Both the position numbers and the translations under genes were made by a program. This document shows positions 23,811-34,781 of a DNA stretch of 64,000 bases, in pieces. The notes beneath the pieces were generated by a model, which made no database searches, was not told the origin of the DNA, and worked only from the letters and a program-made list of their open reading frames with translations. How positions within the stretch are numbered: position 1 is the stretch's first letter; each line of letters begins with the position of its first letter. This DNA comes from Gari tellinella (lineage: Eukaryota; Mollusca; Bivalvia; Cardiida; Psammobiidae), in the NCBI GenBank assembly GCA_922989275.2, contig OV277858.1, positions 8,866,001 through 8,930,000 on the forward strand, given 5' to 3'.

Positions 23811-25219
23811 CTGGCACGTAGTGCCAAGGTGAGCTATTTTGATCGTCCTCTGTCCGTCGTCGTTCGTTCGTCCGTCGTTCGTTCGTCGTCAACAATTTCT
23901 TTAAACGACATCTTCTCTGAAACTACTGGATAGAGTTTTACCAAACTTGGCCTGAATGATCCTTATATGGTTCTCTTTCAAAGTTGTTCAAACCTTTCCG
24001 ATCCGTTGCAGATCTAGGTCACAGGAGCTAAAAATAGATTTTTTCAATGAAAACTTAAAAAAAATTCTTGTCTGAAACCACAGTATCCTGAACTTAGCTA
24101 TTTGGCACAAAGCATCGTCTTTAGGTCCTCTATCAAGATTGTTCAAATTATGTCCCTGGGGTTAAAAAATGACCCGCCCCGGGGGTCGTAAATTTACATA
24201 GAGTTATATAGTGAAATCTTCAAACATGTTTTTCTCTGAAACTAATATGACCAGAGCTTTGATATTTGGCATGATGACTCTTCTAGAAGCCCTTAACCAA
24301 TATTGTACATATGGTTTCGGTCAGTTGCATATCTAGGTCACATGAGCTAAAAATAGATTTTTTCAGTGAAATCTTAAAAAATCTTCTTGTCTGAAACCAC
24401 AGTACCTTGACCTTAGATATTTGGCACAAAGCATCATCTACAGGTCCTCTATCAAGATTATTCAAATTATTTCCCTGGGGTAAAAAATGACCCCGCCCTG
24501 GGGGTCGTCATTTTACATAGAGTTATGTAGTGAAATCTTCAAACATCTTTATCTCTGAAACTAATATGGTCAGAGCTTTGATACTTAGCATGATGACACT
24601 TCTAGAAGCTCTAAACCAATATTGTAAATATGGTTCCCGTCCAATGCATATCTAGGTCACAGTAGCTAAAAATAGATTTTTTCAATGAAATCTTAGAAAA
24701 TCTTCTTGTCTGAAACCACAGTACCCCGAGCTTACATCTTTGGCACAAAGCATCATCTTTAGGTCCTCTTTCAAGATTGTTCAAATTATGCCCCTTGGGT
24801 TAAAACTGCTAAGGCGCTAGAGGTCGCAGTTTTACATAGAGATATGTAGTGAAATATTCTTCACATAGAGTTATGTAGTGGAATATTCTTCTCTGAAGCT
24901 AAGTACTATGGCAAGAGCTTTGATATTTTGCATAGTTACACTTTTAGATGTTCTTTACCAATATTGCTGAAATGGTTCAAGTCTGTTGCATATCTGGGTC
25001 ATATTAGCTAAAAAAAAATTTTTTTTCAGTGAAAAGTATTCCTGTCTGAAACCATCCATGTACAAAATATTTGACAGCACACTAAATTTTCAAGTTCATC
25101 AGCAAGATTTTTGAAAGTATGTCTCTGGGATGAAAAGTGGTCCCACCCCAGGGGTCATGTGACCCTTGTGTTGGTTTTTCCCGGTGAGCAATATTTAGGC
25201 CCGCATGGGCCTCTTGTTC
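23811..25219 (-). mobile_element. Tandem-core element E4, reverse orientation
   Basis: In reverse it starts AACAAGAGGCCCATGCGGGC (25219 downwards) and ends at 23811 with the hairpin around GGCACTACGTGCC and a TTTT run. Next to the hairpin is a GACGAACGACGACGGACAG stretch. Core units of ~340 bp (CTGAAACCACAGTACC, TTTGGCACAAAGCATCATCT, GGTCCTCTATCAAGATT) repeat at about 24080, 24390 and 24710. The core is unrelated to E1 or E3, but the end plan is the same. Confidence 0.75.
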
Positions 25220-25245
25220 TTAATTAAGTTCGGCTCCAATTCATT

Positions 25246-26083
25246 GACAAGGGCCACCATGGCCCTAAATCACTCACCTGGTACACCATGTATACTTAAC
25301 CTATAGTGACCCAGATTATGACTGGACATGACCCACAATCAACTTCTAGAGTGTTAACATATTTTTCTATAATTTGACCTAGTGACCTAGTTTTTGACCA
25401 GACACAATCCACATTTGATTTTGACCTAGATTTGATGTAGGCAAACATTCTGAAAATATTTCATTCAGATCTAACGAGATTTGTAGCCTCTAGAGGGTTA
25501 CCACTGTTTTTCTTTGATTTGACCTAGTCACCTAGTTTTTGACCCGACATAACCCATATTAAAACTTGATCTAGACATCAATTCGGCAAACATTCTAACC
25601 AAGTTGCATTAAAATCCAATTAGATTTGTTGTTTCTAGAGTGTTAACAAGGTTTTTTATGATTTGACCTAGTGACCTAGTTTTTGACCCAATATGACACA
25701 CATTCGAACTTGACCTAGAAATCAATGAGGCAAACATTCTGACCAAGTTTCATATAGATCCGTTGAAATTTGTAGCCTCTAGATTGTTAACAAGGTTTTT
25801 CTAAGATTTGACCTAGTGACCTAGTTTTTGACTCAACATGACCCACATTGGCACTTGGCATAGATTTCATAAAGACACACATTGTCATCAAGTTCCATGA
25901 ATATCAAATGAAATGTGTAGCCGCAAGAGTGTTAACAAACCAAATGTGAACGGACGGACAGACGATTCTAAAAGCTCACCTTAGCACTTCGTGAAGCCAA
26001 TAGACACACCAATTGACTACAGACATTAGCAAGCCTATTAGCTTACCTTTGCACTTTGTACTTTGTGCCAGGTGAGCTACAAA
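25246..26083 (+). mobile_element. Tandem-core element E5
   Basis: E3-type: GACAAGGGCCACCATGGCCC start, CACTCACCTGGTACACCATG, about four core units with TGACCTAGTGACCTAG, then GAACGGACGGACAGACG. The 3' end is complex: a first GCTCACCTTAGCACTTCGTG at ~25974 and a second hairpin-like end (ACTTTGTGCCAGGTGAGCT) at 26083. Confidence 0.75.
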
Positions 26084-26219
26084 TGGGCATGATCACTCCA
26101 TTAGAACAACAGATTGTTCAGACAGACCGGTTGGAGATTTCCTCTTCCCATCATTATTAAAACAGAATGGGAAATCAAATATAACAAAGCTCAACTCCTG
26201 CAATAACAGACTTTTAACA

Positions 26220-26680
26220 CAAAACCGTACCATTGATGCAGTGTGGTCATTGAGGCGCATCAGCTTATGAAGTTTCATGACCATAGGTGCAGTTTTCTCA
26301 GCACAGACTTTTACTTTGATGTTGACCCTTGAGTACAAGGTCAAAGGTCTAGGTGACCAAACCGCAATGCATTATGGTCTACTTATTGAGGTGCATCAGC
26401 ATATGAAGTTTTGTGACTGTAGTTGCAGTTGTTTTTTCTAAATATGCCTTAACTCAAACCTTAATGTTGGCCCTATAGGTCAAGGTCAAATGTCTAGGTC
26501 ACTCAATTGTGGTGCACCGTGGTCTGTTCAATGAGGCACATCAGCATATAAAGTTTCATGACCTTATGTGCAGTAGTTTAAGACCAAGCCCTTATAATTT
26601 ATTATATTTATTGGATGCCTAAACCGTGAGTATAACATAACCCCCCCCCCCCCCCTTCACTTCGTGATGTAAGCTAAAAA
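26220..26680 (+). repeat. Tandem units of ~155 bp ending in a poly-C tract
   Basis: Three units with GAGGCGCATCAGCTTATGAA, GTTTCATGACC and GGTCAAAGGTCTAGGT. A run of 15 C (26641-26655) is followed by TTCACTTCGTG and AAGCTAAAA, so this is a tandem-core element whose terminal segment has decayed. Confidence 0.65.
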
Positions 26681-26770
26681 TGTCAAATATAGATTTCATT
26701 CTCTGTACGACCTGATATTTCACTAAGTCAATGAAAATTAAATTTTATCTGATACATAATGTAGTTTTAC

Positions 26771-26874
26771 CTTTATAGTCGGAGATGCACTGGTCATTAA
26801 AACCACCTTTGTCCAAACCGGATTCTAACCAATATCTAGTATCTTCATCATTCTGGAGTCGAACACTTGGCTTT
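26771..26874 (-). CDS. Candidate internal exon of an unidentified gene
   Basis: On the minus strand a 104-nt segment is bounded by an acceptor (TTATTTTAG before 26874) and a donor (GTAAAA after 26771). It is open through 34 codons with one leading and one trailing base. The peptide contains QNDEDTRYWLESGLDKGG and FNDQCISDYK, which looks like genuine protein rather than repeat translation. Flanks are AT-rich intron-like sequence, and no second exon could be joined within the window. It could be a host exon in a gene whose introns are filled with repeats, or an isolated remnant. I do not recognise the family. Confidence 0.45.
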
Positions 26875-27019
26875 CTAAAATAAATAATGATTTAAGCTAT
26901 ACAAAAAAAAAATCTTTTTTTTTTAAGTTAAACACATAACAGGCTGGTGTTCGACATTAGGCTGCATCCTAAGTCAATAAATTCCCTGTCTTCTGGTCGG
27001 GGCTTGTTTATTTTCCATG

Positions 27020-28955
27020 ATCTACCCCAACAAGGCTAGTTAAAACCAAACATCCTTCAAAATTAACTGAGCTAAATATCAATGAGGCAACCATATTAAG
27101 CAAAATTCTTTCAATTATAATGAGAGTTGTAGCATCTACAGTGTTAAAATTTTGTTCTATGCTTTGACCTAGTGACCCAAAATGACCAATATTCGAACTT
27201 GACATATGTATCAATTAGGAAAACATTCGGACCAAGTTGCATAAAGATCAGATGAAATCTGAAGGCTCTTATTTTTGACCGGGCATGATCCATATTCAAA
27301 ATTGACCTAGATATCAATGAGACAAACATTCAGAACATGATTCATAAAGATCCAATAAGGTTTCCCGGCTCTTCTTTTTCCTAGGTTTTATGGGAAAAAA
27401 ACCATGGAAAAAACCTCGGAGTATTCGGACGGTCATATTACAAAAACCTTGGAAAAAAGGACAAGAAAACCTGAGAAAATACAAGACCTTGGTTTTTACA
27501 TGGTTTGACAAAATACCTCGGAAAAGTTTACGAGGAATCCTTGTAAAATATTTCATTTTCAAGGTTTTCTCCTAAAACCCACGGAAACAAAAATCCTCGG
27601 AAATGTTTACGAGGAATCCTTGTAAAATATTTACTCTGTTGTTTCCGTGGTTTTTTCCTCAAAATCACGGAAATGTTAGAACCATTTTACGTTGTTTCGA
27701 CAAAATACCATGGAAAAGTATACGAGGAATAGTTAACTACTAGTGGGTGGGGTACCACATGCTTTTGTTTGTATCATGTAATTATCCAAAATATATTATG
27801 ATCATGATAAAATTGTATTTATGTAAGTTATGTAACTTACCATGAATCTTTTGTCAGGAGTCTGAACTGGTTTGGAGTCTTTAATATTTGCCACATTCAC
27901 ATTTTAAAGTATAGATAAACACTTAAATCCCTGACCTCTGATTGTTGTGAGCTGGTGTCCTGGGTGTGTATAATATTCACTGTTTTGTGAAACTTACAAT
28001 TGTAGCAAGTTAATTCACTAAGTTGTACTTCCAAGGTTTTTCCGTGCTGGAAAATGTCTAAGTACAATTTTTACGAGGTGCAAATTGTTTAAGTTATTAT
28101 TATACAATGATTTTCCGTGCTAAAAAATGGTTAAGTTCTTATTTCCGAGATTGTTCCGTGTTTATTTTTGCCAAAGTCCAATTTTTCCGAGCTTTTACCA
28201 AGGTTTTAAGAGTTTTTCAAGGTTTTTTCTTGATATTTACGTGGTTTTTTTGTTCATAAGCATGCATAAACCTTGGAAATTTTGGTGACTAAACAAAAAC
28301 CTTGAAAATTGTTACGAATAACCATGGAACTTTTAGAATTCAATGTAAAATCCACGTAAATTATTCATATTCCATGGAAATTTTACACTTAACCTTGGAA
28401 AAAGTACAGCCGGGTTATATTATAGCCTTCAGAGTGTTAACAAAGGTTTTCTGTGATTTGACCAAGTGACCTAGTTTTTGACCAAGCATGACCTATATCT
28501 GAACTTGATCTAGGTATCAATAAGCAAACATTCTGACGAAGTTTCGTTACGATCAGACAAAATTTGTAGCCTCAAGTGTTAACAGGGTTTTTCTATGATT
28601 TGACCTTGTGACCTAGTTTTTGACCGAACATGACCCATAATCAAACTTGAGCTAGATATCAATGAGACAAACATTCTGACCACGATTTGTAGCCTCAAGA
28701 GTGTTAACAAGGTTATTTTATGATTTGACCTAGTGACCTAGTTTTCAACCCAACATGACCCACATTCGAACTATGCCTAGATCTTTACTAGACAATTATT
28801 GTGATTAAGTTTCATGAAGATTGGATGAAATTTGTAGCTGCTTCAGTGTTAACGAACCAATTGTGAATGGACAGACGGATGAACAGCAGACAGACGACGG
28901 ACATCCAGCAATCCTAAAAGCTCACCTTGGCACTTCCTGCCAGGTGAGCTAAAAA
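27020..28955 (+). mobile_element. E3-type tandem-core element E8, 5'-truncated, interrupted by a TIR element
   Basis: Core units with TTTGTAGCCTC, TGACCTAGTGACC and GACATGACCCA-type words run from ~27020 to 27360 and resume at ~28420. The 3' end has a GACGGATGAACAGCAGACAG stretch and the hairpin GCTCACCTTGGCACTTCC with its mirror, ending GAGCTAAAA. The gap is the element at 27364-28414. Confidence 0.75.
27364..28414. mobile_element. 1051-bp TIR element nested in E8
   Basis: The left end reads CCCGGCTCTTCTTTTTCCTA and the right end, inverted, CCCGGCTGTACTTTTTCCAA, followed on both sides by AGGTT. A TTT/TTA pair may be the decayed target duplication. The interior is unusual: CC(A/T)(T/C)GGAAA words (CCATGGAAA, CCTTGGAAA, CCTCGGAAA) recur in both orientations throughout, and ACGAGGAATCCTTGTAAAAT is present twice (27531, 27609). 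No transposase. Confidence 0.75.
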
Positions 28956-29187
28956 AACACTAATCCGATTAGTGACACTAGTAGAGTTATCAACCTGACC
29001 CACAAACCCATAAACCAACTGTCGAGACACACAAGTTTGCTGTTTCGCCGACATGGGGCTCACGGCTATCGAAATTATGTGAAAATATGTGCTTTATTTA
29101 CTTGCCGCTAGAAAGGTTGGAATAGTTGATGTCTTGCTCACTTCATTAATGACCTGTGTCAATATGTCTCAAGAGTATTCTTTAGAA
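28956..29187. other. Short unassigned spacer
   Basis: No features seen. Confidence 0.4.
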
Positions 29188-29425
29188 AATTAACGCCTTT
29201 TAGCGCATTCAGTTTATTCCTCCACTGTAGAACATAGTTCCAATCTATACAGTCATGAATATATATCATAAGAAATATTTTTTGATATTCTAGCAGATGA
29301 TAGCTTAAAGTAGGCTGTAAGTTAAAGCAGAATGCACCTTAAGGCGCATTCTGCTTTACTTTCAACCTGCTTTAAGTAGTCACATATTTTCAGAACTAGA
29401 AACAGGCTATAGGGTAAAGGGTTAA
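29188..29425. mobile_element. M1-type MITE with H1 hairpin
   Basis: The right end reads CTATAGGGTAAAGGGTTAA, with TTAA at 29422-29425. The H1 hairpin is at 29303-29375. The left half keeps ACGCCTTTTAGCGC, GTCATGAATATATATCATAA and TATTCTAGCAGATGATAGC, but the outermost left repeat is lost. Confidence 0.75.
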
Positions 29426-29654
29426 AGGCATAAAGCCTCGAAACGTAATGTAAAGTAATGGTCAGTTATTTCATAAATAACAAGTAAAGTCGTCACGCGT
29501 GACATATGCCCCCAAAGTGTTTGACACTCAAATGCATTTTGGCGAAAACAAATTACAGACAATGTAATGGAGGTGTAACATAAAGTTTTGAAACTGTTAA
29601 AAATGACCCAGGAGTCAATTCTTAACATTAAAAACAGAACGGTTTGCGACACTC

Positions 29655-29745
29655 CTCAATAGAGATATGCTCCAGACAAGCTTTTTGTAAAATTGAGGTC
29701 AAAGGTCAAGGTCAAGGAGAGAGTGGTGTCCCTTGAGGAGTGAAC
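29655..29745 (+). repeat. Single family F unit
   Basis: ATATGCTCCAGACAAGCTTT then GAGGTCAAAGGTCAAGGTCA: one decayed unit of the 39.6-41.3 kb array, with the AGGTCA cluster but without the palindromic second half. Confidence 0.75.
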
Positions 29746-29749
29746 ACGT

Positions 29750-30106
29750 AAACAAAACCGCATGTGAAAACATTAAAAAACTGGATAACACCAATATGGA
29801 ATTTGTTTAAGTTTGGATACTATTGGATCGAAAGTGCGGTAAAACGATTTTCTTACAAATTTCATCTAAAAACTATACGATTTCAAGACTTTAAAAGATG
29901 ATATTTTGACTACCGCTTTAGATTGGGTATTCAGAGCAAAATCGATAATGAAGTATATCTAAGCAATGAACAGGTTAGATAAGGCATTATTCCATTGAAG
30001 GTTATATATGCTATGATAAGGGTCACGTGATTAAGCGACTCAACTAGTGACATGTTACGCTCGAGTTTTTCTGAGGTATACTGCTCAAAAAAGAAACCGG
30101 CAAGGT
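29750..30106. other. Leader region of ORF1, unassigned
   Basis: AT-rich; it may include the 5' untranslated region of the retroelement encoding ORF1. No start or target duplication of the element could be fixed. Contains CACGTG at about 30025. Confidence 0.35.
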
Positions 30107-31075
30107 ATGAGCGAAAAAGAAAGTGAAGCAACTGATCTCGAAACACAGAAGAGAAAGCGAGGAGAACTAAGTAGTATCAGTGAGACTGACACTCCAGAAA
30201 GAGTTAAACCACATCAGAAGCAGAAGCATAGAAAGAAAAATAGCCAAGAAAACGAAAAAAGCGGGAAAATGCCGACCAGCTCAACTTCAACAGAAAAACA
30301 CATTGAACAAATAAATGAGAAACTGTCTAATGTGCTACAGAAAAATGATCCTGCTTTAAAAAGTATGATTCAAGAGGCAGTTAAATCAATGAAAGTTGAT
30401 TTAATGAAATCTGTTAACGACAGAATAGATAAATTAGAAGGAATGCTCTTCGAAAAAGAAAAAGAGAATGACAGCCTGAAAGAGAAGATTTCAAACATAT
30501 CTAAAGATCTACGTGATCAGTGTGACGCAAACAAAACATTAAAGAGAGAAATGTTAAAGCAAAAGCAGGAAGCAGAAGAGAAATTTAACGATCTTGAGCA
30601 ATATAGCCGAAGAAATAATCTAAGAATCAGTGGCTTGACAGAATCTGAAGGAGAAAGCGAGATTAAAACGACAAGGAAAGTCATCGATAACCTGAACAAA
30701 CAGATACCAGATCTCGACCTGAAACTAGAGGATATCGACATTGCCCATATATTAGGCGCATACGACCGAAATAACACGAGGGTCAGGCAGGTCATAGTAA
30801 AATTTGTTTCGAGAATGACGCGTGACAAAGTGATCAAGCAGAGAAAACTATTCAGAGGAACATCAGTATATCTTAATGAAGACCTGACCAAGCTAAACCA
30901 GCTTGTCCTCTCAAGTCTGAAGAAGAAAATGCCTGACGAGGTAGACACTGCTTGGACAAGATCCGGGAAAATACAGTTCAGAAATAAAATGGGTCACGTT
31001 CATTCAGTAACATACCAGCAGTACGATCACTGGATAAGCCTACCATGGCCAACTAGTCGGGACAAAAGATATTAA
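30107..31075 (+). CDS. LINE-type ORF1 protein (coiled coil plus RNA-binding-like domain)
   Basis: Intact frame of 322 residues from the chosen start MSEKESEATD; an upstream in-frame ATG at 30047 adds 20 residues without ORF1 character. Residues 1-60 are basic and polar (nuclear-localisation-like KRKR, KQKHRKK). About 65-165 is a long charged helix of coiled-coil type. The word DLEQYSRRNNLRI at ~162 opens a region resembling the RRM-like part of L1-type ORF1 proteins, and RKLFRGTSVYLNEDLTKL lies near 265. Such proteins bind element RNA as trimers; this role is inferred. No endonuclease/RT frame follows directly: the stop codon lies in a TTAA occupied by an M1 MITE. It may belong with the ORF2 family 4.4 kb downstream or to a separate element. 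Confidence 0.75.
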   Translation: MSEKESEATDLETQKRKRGELSSISETDTPERVKPHQKQKHRKKNSQENEKSGKMPTSSTSTEKHIEQINEKLSNVLQKNDPALKSMIQEAVKSMKVDLMKSVNDRIDKLEGMLFEKEKENDSLKEKISNISKDLRDQCDANKTLKREMLKQKQEAEEKFNDLEQYSRRNNLRISGLTESEGESEIKTTRKVIDNLNKQIPDLDLKLEDIDIAHILGAYDRNNTRVRQVIVKFVSRMTRDKVIKQRKLFRGTSVYLNEDLTKLNQLVLSSLKKKMPDEVDTAWTRSGKIQFRNKMGHVHSVTYQQYDHWISLPWPTSRDKRY

Positions 31076-31322
31076 CCCATTACCCTATAGACAGTTTCTA
31101 TTCTGAAGAAAGATAACCGCTTGTAGCAGAGTGAAAGTGAAGCAGAGTGCGTCTTAAGGCGCATTCTGCTTTACTTTCAGTTTGCTTTAAGACACCATTT
31201 GCTAGAATATAGAAAATATTTCTGATGGTAACTGTCTATCAATGTGTAAACCGGGAACTATTTTCTTATTGGTGGAATTAATTAAATGCGCGAAAAGGCG
31301 TACACATGGAGTAAAGGGTTAA
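31072..31322. mobile_element. Complete M1 MITE, TTAA to TTAA, inserted at the ORF1 stop codon
   Basis: Left end TTAACCCATTACCCTATAGA, right end (inverted) TTAACCCTTTACTCCATG, with TTAA on both sides as in piggyBac-type elements. The H1 hairpin occupies about 31125-31195, with a decayed left arm. 251 bp including both TTAA. The left TTAA supplies the TAA stop of ORF1; precise removal would leave the same stop. Confidence 0.8.
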
Positions 31323-31622
31323 TACGAGTATAACCAGTGGAACTACATAGCCGCGTGAATCTCACGCTAAGTGTTTACAGAAAACAAGAAGTGAAAACCA
31401 TAATTTTATGTGATATGTCAGAAATATTGAAAACCATGAACGTTAAACTTAATTGAAGTACGATTAAAATACACGAGACAACCAATCAATGAAAACGCCA
31501 ACATAGCTTTTTCTTACCAGTATAGATTTCACGAGTCACGGCGATGGCACACGTGCTTAAACATTACATGTACATACTAGGCAACGAGGACTATTGATTA
31601 ATACCTATCGGCCATGAAGTAC
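31323..31622. other. Spacer after ORF1
   Basis: Perhaps the continuation of the ORF1-carrying element, but no coding frame or retroelement tail is visible. Confidence 0.35.
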
Positions 31623-31829
31623 TACAGTGGAACCTGTCAATAGCCGCCACCGCATGTGATTAGGGTCTTCGATATTTGGGACTGGGGACTGCCTAAGGCG
31701 GGATGAGGGTGAAACAGAAACCACAGTAGGGACTTTCTGTTTTTCTCTCGACTGGCTTTGGGCTGTTACTTGTCTTTGAGGCCATCAATAGACTCATCTC
31801 GATGGCGGTAGTAGAGTGGTTCTACTGTA
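31623..31829. mobile_element. Tc1/mariner-like MITE, 207 bp
   Basis: Ends TACAGTGGAACC and GGTTCTACTGTA, with TA as probable target duplication. Inside (31690-31755) lies a diverged hairpin: GGCGGGATGAGGGTGAAACAG and its approximate mirror CTGTTTTTCTCTCGACTGGC. Sequence around 33726 starts with the same end (TACAGTGGAACCTATC). Confidence 0.7.
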
Positions 31830-34781
31830 TAGTTATACATACGAGAATACATACATGTACATTTAAAACTACATATTTGCATCAATATACATACCTTTCG
31901 TTGTTTCATGCTAAAAATGAATTCAGATCTGGGGCTTACAAAAGCTTCTGATTTGGATCCAGATTTTTGCAACAATTGTGATCTGCTTTATAAAAAGAAC
32001 AGCGATGGCATACGTGCTTAAACATCATGCTAAAAATGGATTCAGATCTAGGGGTTACAAAAGCGTGTGTTTTGGATCCAGTTTTTTGCAACAATTGTTA
32101 TCTGCTTTATAAAAGAATGTCGAAATTAAAATACTCCGAATGTTGATATATGATCTTGATCTATAAATGTTTTTGTATGCAAGATTGTTGAAAATAGAGA
32201 AATTTGTAGACCCTATCCTTAAATCTGCTGCATTTCAGACGCTGTCGATCCGGATCGATGGCTCCATGGAGACATATTATCTGGGTCCACAGGGTTTGTG
32301 TGCTATATTGCTGAACAATGTCAAAATTGACTTGAATGGATAGTCTAAACGGAGAGAAGGATTTGGATCTACAAGTTATGTGAACTATTACATATTTTAA
32401 TACAAATGTTGTACTTTATACGTTGTCAATATAGACCAGTATGTACCCCGTAAAAGGTTCTGCTCTGTAAACTGTATAAATGATTCGGTTTTGGGACGGA
32501 TTTATGCTTGAAGCATGGTCGAGGTGGAACGGATAGCTCCTTTAGGAACTTTCTTTTTAGGAGAGATTTTTGCGAGCTTTCTTTTTAGCTTTCATCTTGC
32601 TTTAGCTGACAACTGTGCTTTTTTGCATTATTTCTTATTATCATTGTCGAAAATATGTCGACCTAGTTAGTGCGGTACTAGTCGAAGCCTCTGGTCTAGA
32701 TCACCAACTGTGGCTGCTTAAGGCGGGATGAAAGTACAGCAGAGGGCTCCTTAGGGAACTTTCTGTTTAGCTTTCGCCACGCTTTAGGCTGCCAACTGGG
32801 ATTTCATGAATTATAATCTAATACCATTGATGAAATTGTGTAGTTTGAACGCTGTCGACCAAGGTCGGACAGATCTTTATATAAAAAAATTATACTTTGC
32901 GATATGTTTCATTATGATACGATTATCGAAATTTGCTCAGTTCAAAGTTTTGTGGAAACTGTGAAATGTATTATTACGACCATCAAGATCGAAGGGCTTT
33001 AGACGCTATAGAGCTGGACAGATTTACTTCTATGAAAATGTCTGATCCAGATCCACAATATAAACTGAAATTATTGTTATGGTATATTACAAGGTATTCG
33101 GTAGATCTATACTTCGAAATTTTCGATCTAGATCAGGTGACCCCGGTTCAAGCATCTTATATTGTTCCTCAATGTTGTATACGCACAAAATACATACTAT
33201 TGGTGATATGCTTTATTATTTTCCGATTTTCGGACCATGCTGATTTAGTATATATAACACAGCAGTTCACAATGGTTAATAGGTAAGCAAGGTGACATCT
33301 GATATGATCGTACGTCGTCGTACTTGAAATAAGCATGATACTCGTGCAGTGTGAGACCACAGCGTTATTGCTTCCCAGTAGATGCGTTAACGCTGAAACT
33401 ACTATACTATAACAAACAGATTCGAGCCAGGGCAGACGCCGGGTAATCCGACGTCTGACCAGACTGACAATCTGTTTGCAACTCAAATTAAATACTAGAA
33501 GATAAAATTATAAAAAAATAAACCCTCCTTCTTTCTATAGTTTAGTGTAATGAGGTAGCGCTTGAACTGGAACATATAAAGTCATTTTTATTGTACATTA
33601 CGTGCAATAAAATACAGCTATCCCTACCTCTTGCTGGCAGATACTGCAGTTCATTTTTAGAATATTCCAATCTAAGGGTAGATCGGTCAGGTCAGAGGAA
33701 AATTACAAAATGAGTTGGTTGAATACAGTGGAACCTATCTATATAGGTCACTATATTACAGCGAAGTTTTGGGGACAGGTGACTGCTTGAAGTAGATTGG
33801 AGCTTTTTCTTTAGCCTTTGTCTTGCTCTAAGCTGCCGCCTGTCATTTAGGGAAACGACGTAATATCCTATCTCTTCATTTGATATGCTACGAACGCATC
33901 GTCGATAGACTATGCAGATAATTTGGATCCGGGTGGGACGCCGAGTATCTCGAGGTCCGATCTAAGATTCAAACTGTTTGACAAACTGACTGTACAGACG
34001 AACTACATAATTAATCCATTTTGCAGAATAGCTGTAGACAAGAGGGGTTTTCATACGGGATTTAAGTTACAGAAAAGTTGATAAACATTAGCACGCTTAA
34101 TTTCTGGTTTACTTATGCATGTATATATGTATATATATCTCAGGTAGCAACTACTCTGTGTTTTGGCTGGCGGAAACTATTGTCTGGATGTAAGGTGGCT
34201 AAGATACGGGTGGTACGCCGAGTGAGGGAACTCGGCGTCTCATCTGTACCAAAGCTATCAACATATTTAGTATTAAGGTCGTGCCGAGTGTTAACTAATT
34301 TATGCATTGTTATTGATTGGCTACACCGTAGCACGACTGTAGAATGCGACAAGCTTTACCACCAAACACGTTGTCACCGCACCTCGAATTATGTGTCTGT
34401 GAAGAGTGCACTTGTCCTATGTAAATAGTGTGGACCATGATCAGGGGACTCCTACACCAGGAACCTTCTTATCAGGATCGTACATTTTTGTCATGTTGAC
34501 ATTTATTGTCAAATCAACTACAAGTATGTAAAAATGGACTTAACTTAATTGGAAAATGTCTAGTTGAAGCCTCAAAGGTGGAAAATCAACAATTATTTTT
34601 CTACTACTTATTCAATGTCGTAGCTTGACCCCAATGTTCATGGTCAGACCAGCAATGCATAGAATACTACAATCTATGCATTGTTCGTTTGGCCAAAAAC
34701 AAAGTGTTTATGTGACAAATACATGTACCTTTTTTTTACGTTACTTTTCACTTGTTTTCTTGAAAAGTTAAAACCTAGGTG
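31830..34781. other. Repeat-derived spacer with several hairpins
   Basis: No gene supported. Hairpins: 32711-32791 (CTTAAGGCGGGATGAAAGTA with mirror, H1-related), 33412-33476 (H2: AAACAGATTCGAGCCAGG ... CAGACTGACAATCTGTTTG), about 33786-33833 (H1-like remnant), about 33925-33997 (H2), 34195-34262 (H2-related, GTACGCCGAGTGAGGGAACTC centre) and 34636-34690 (CAATGCATAGA/TCTATGCATTG). Two copies of a GGATTCAGATCT ... TTGGATCCAG word occur near 31920 and 32037. Open frames here, such as 32933-33286, lack coding features. Confidence 0.5.

Noticed and set aside
26641..26655. Poly-C tract as a regulatory or quadruplex element
   Set aside because: A single homopolymer run at the end of a decayed repeat; may be assembly-sensitive.
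30517..30948. 143-codon minus-strand frame
   Set aside because: Antisense shadow of the intact ORF1 protein.
32933..33286. 117-codon open frame
   Set aside because: No domain, no coding-like composition, no splice context; lies in a spacer of decayed hairpins.
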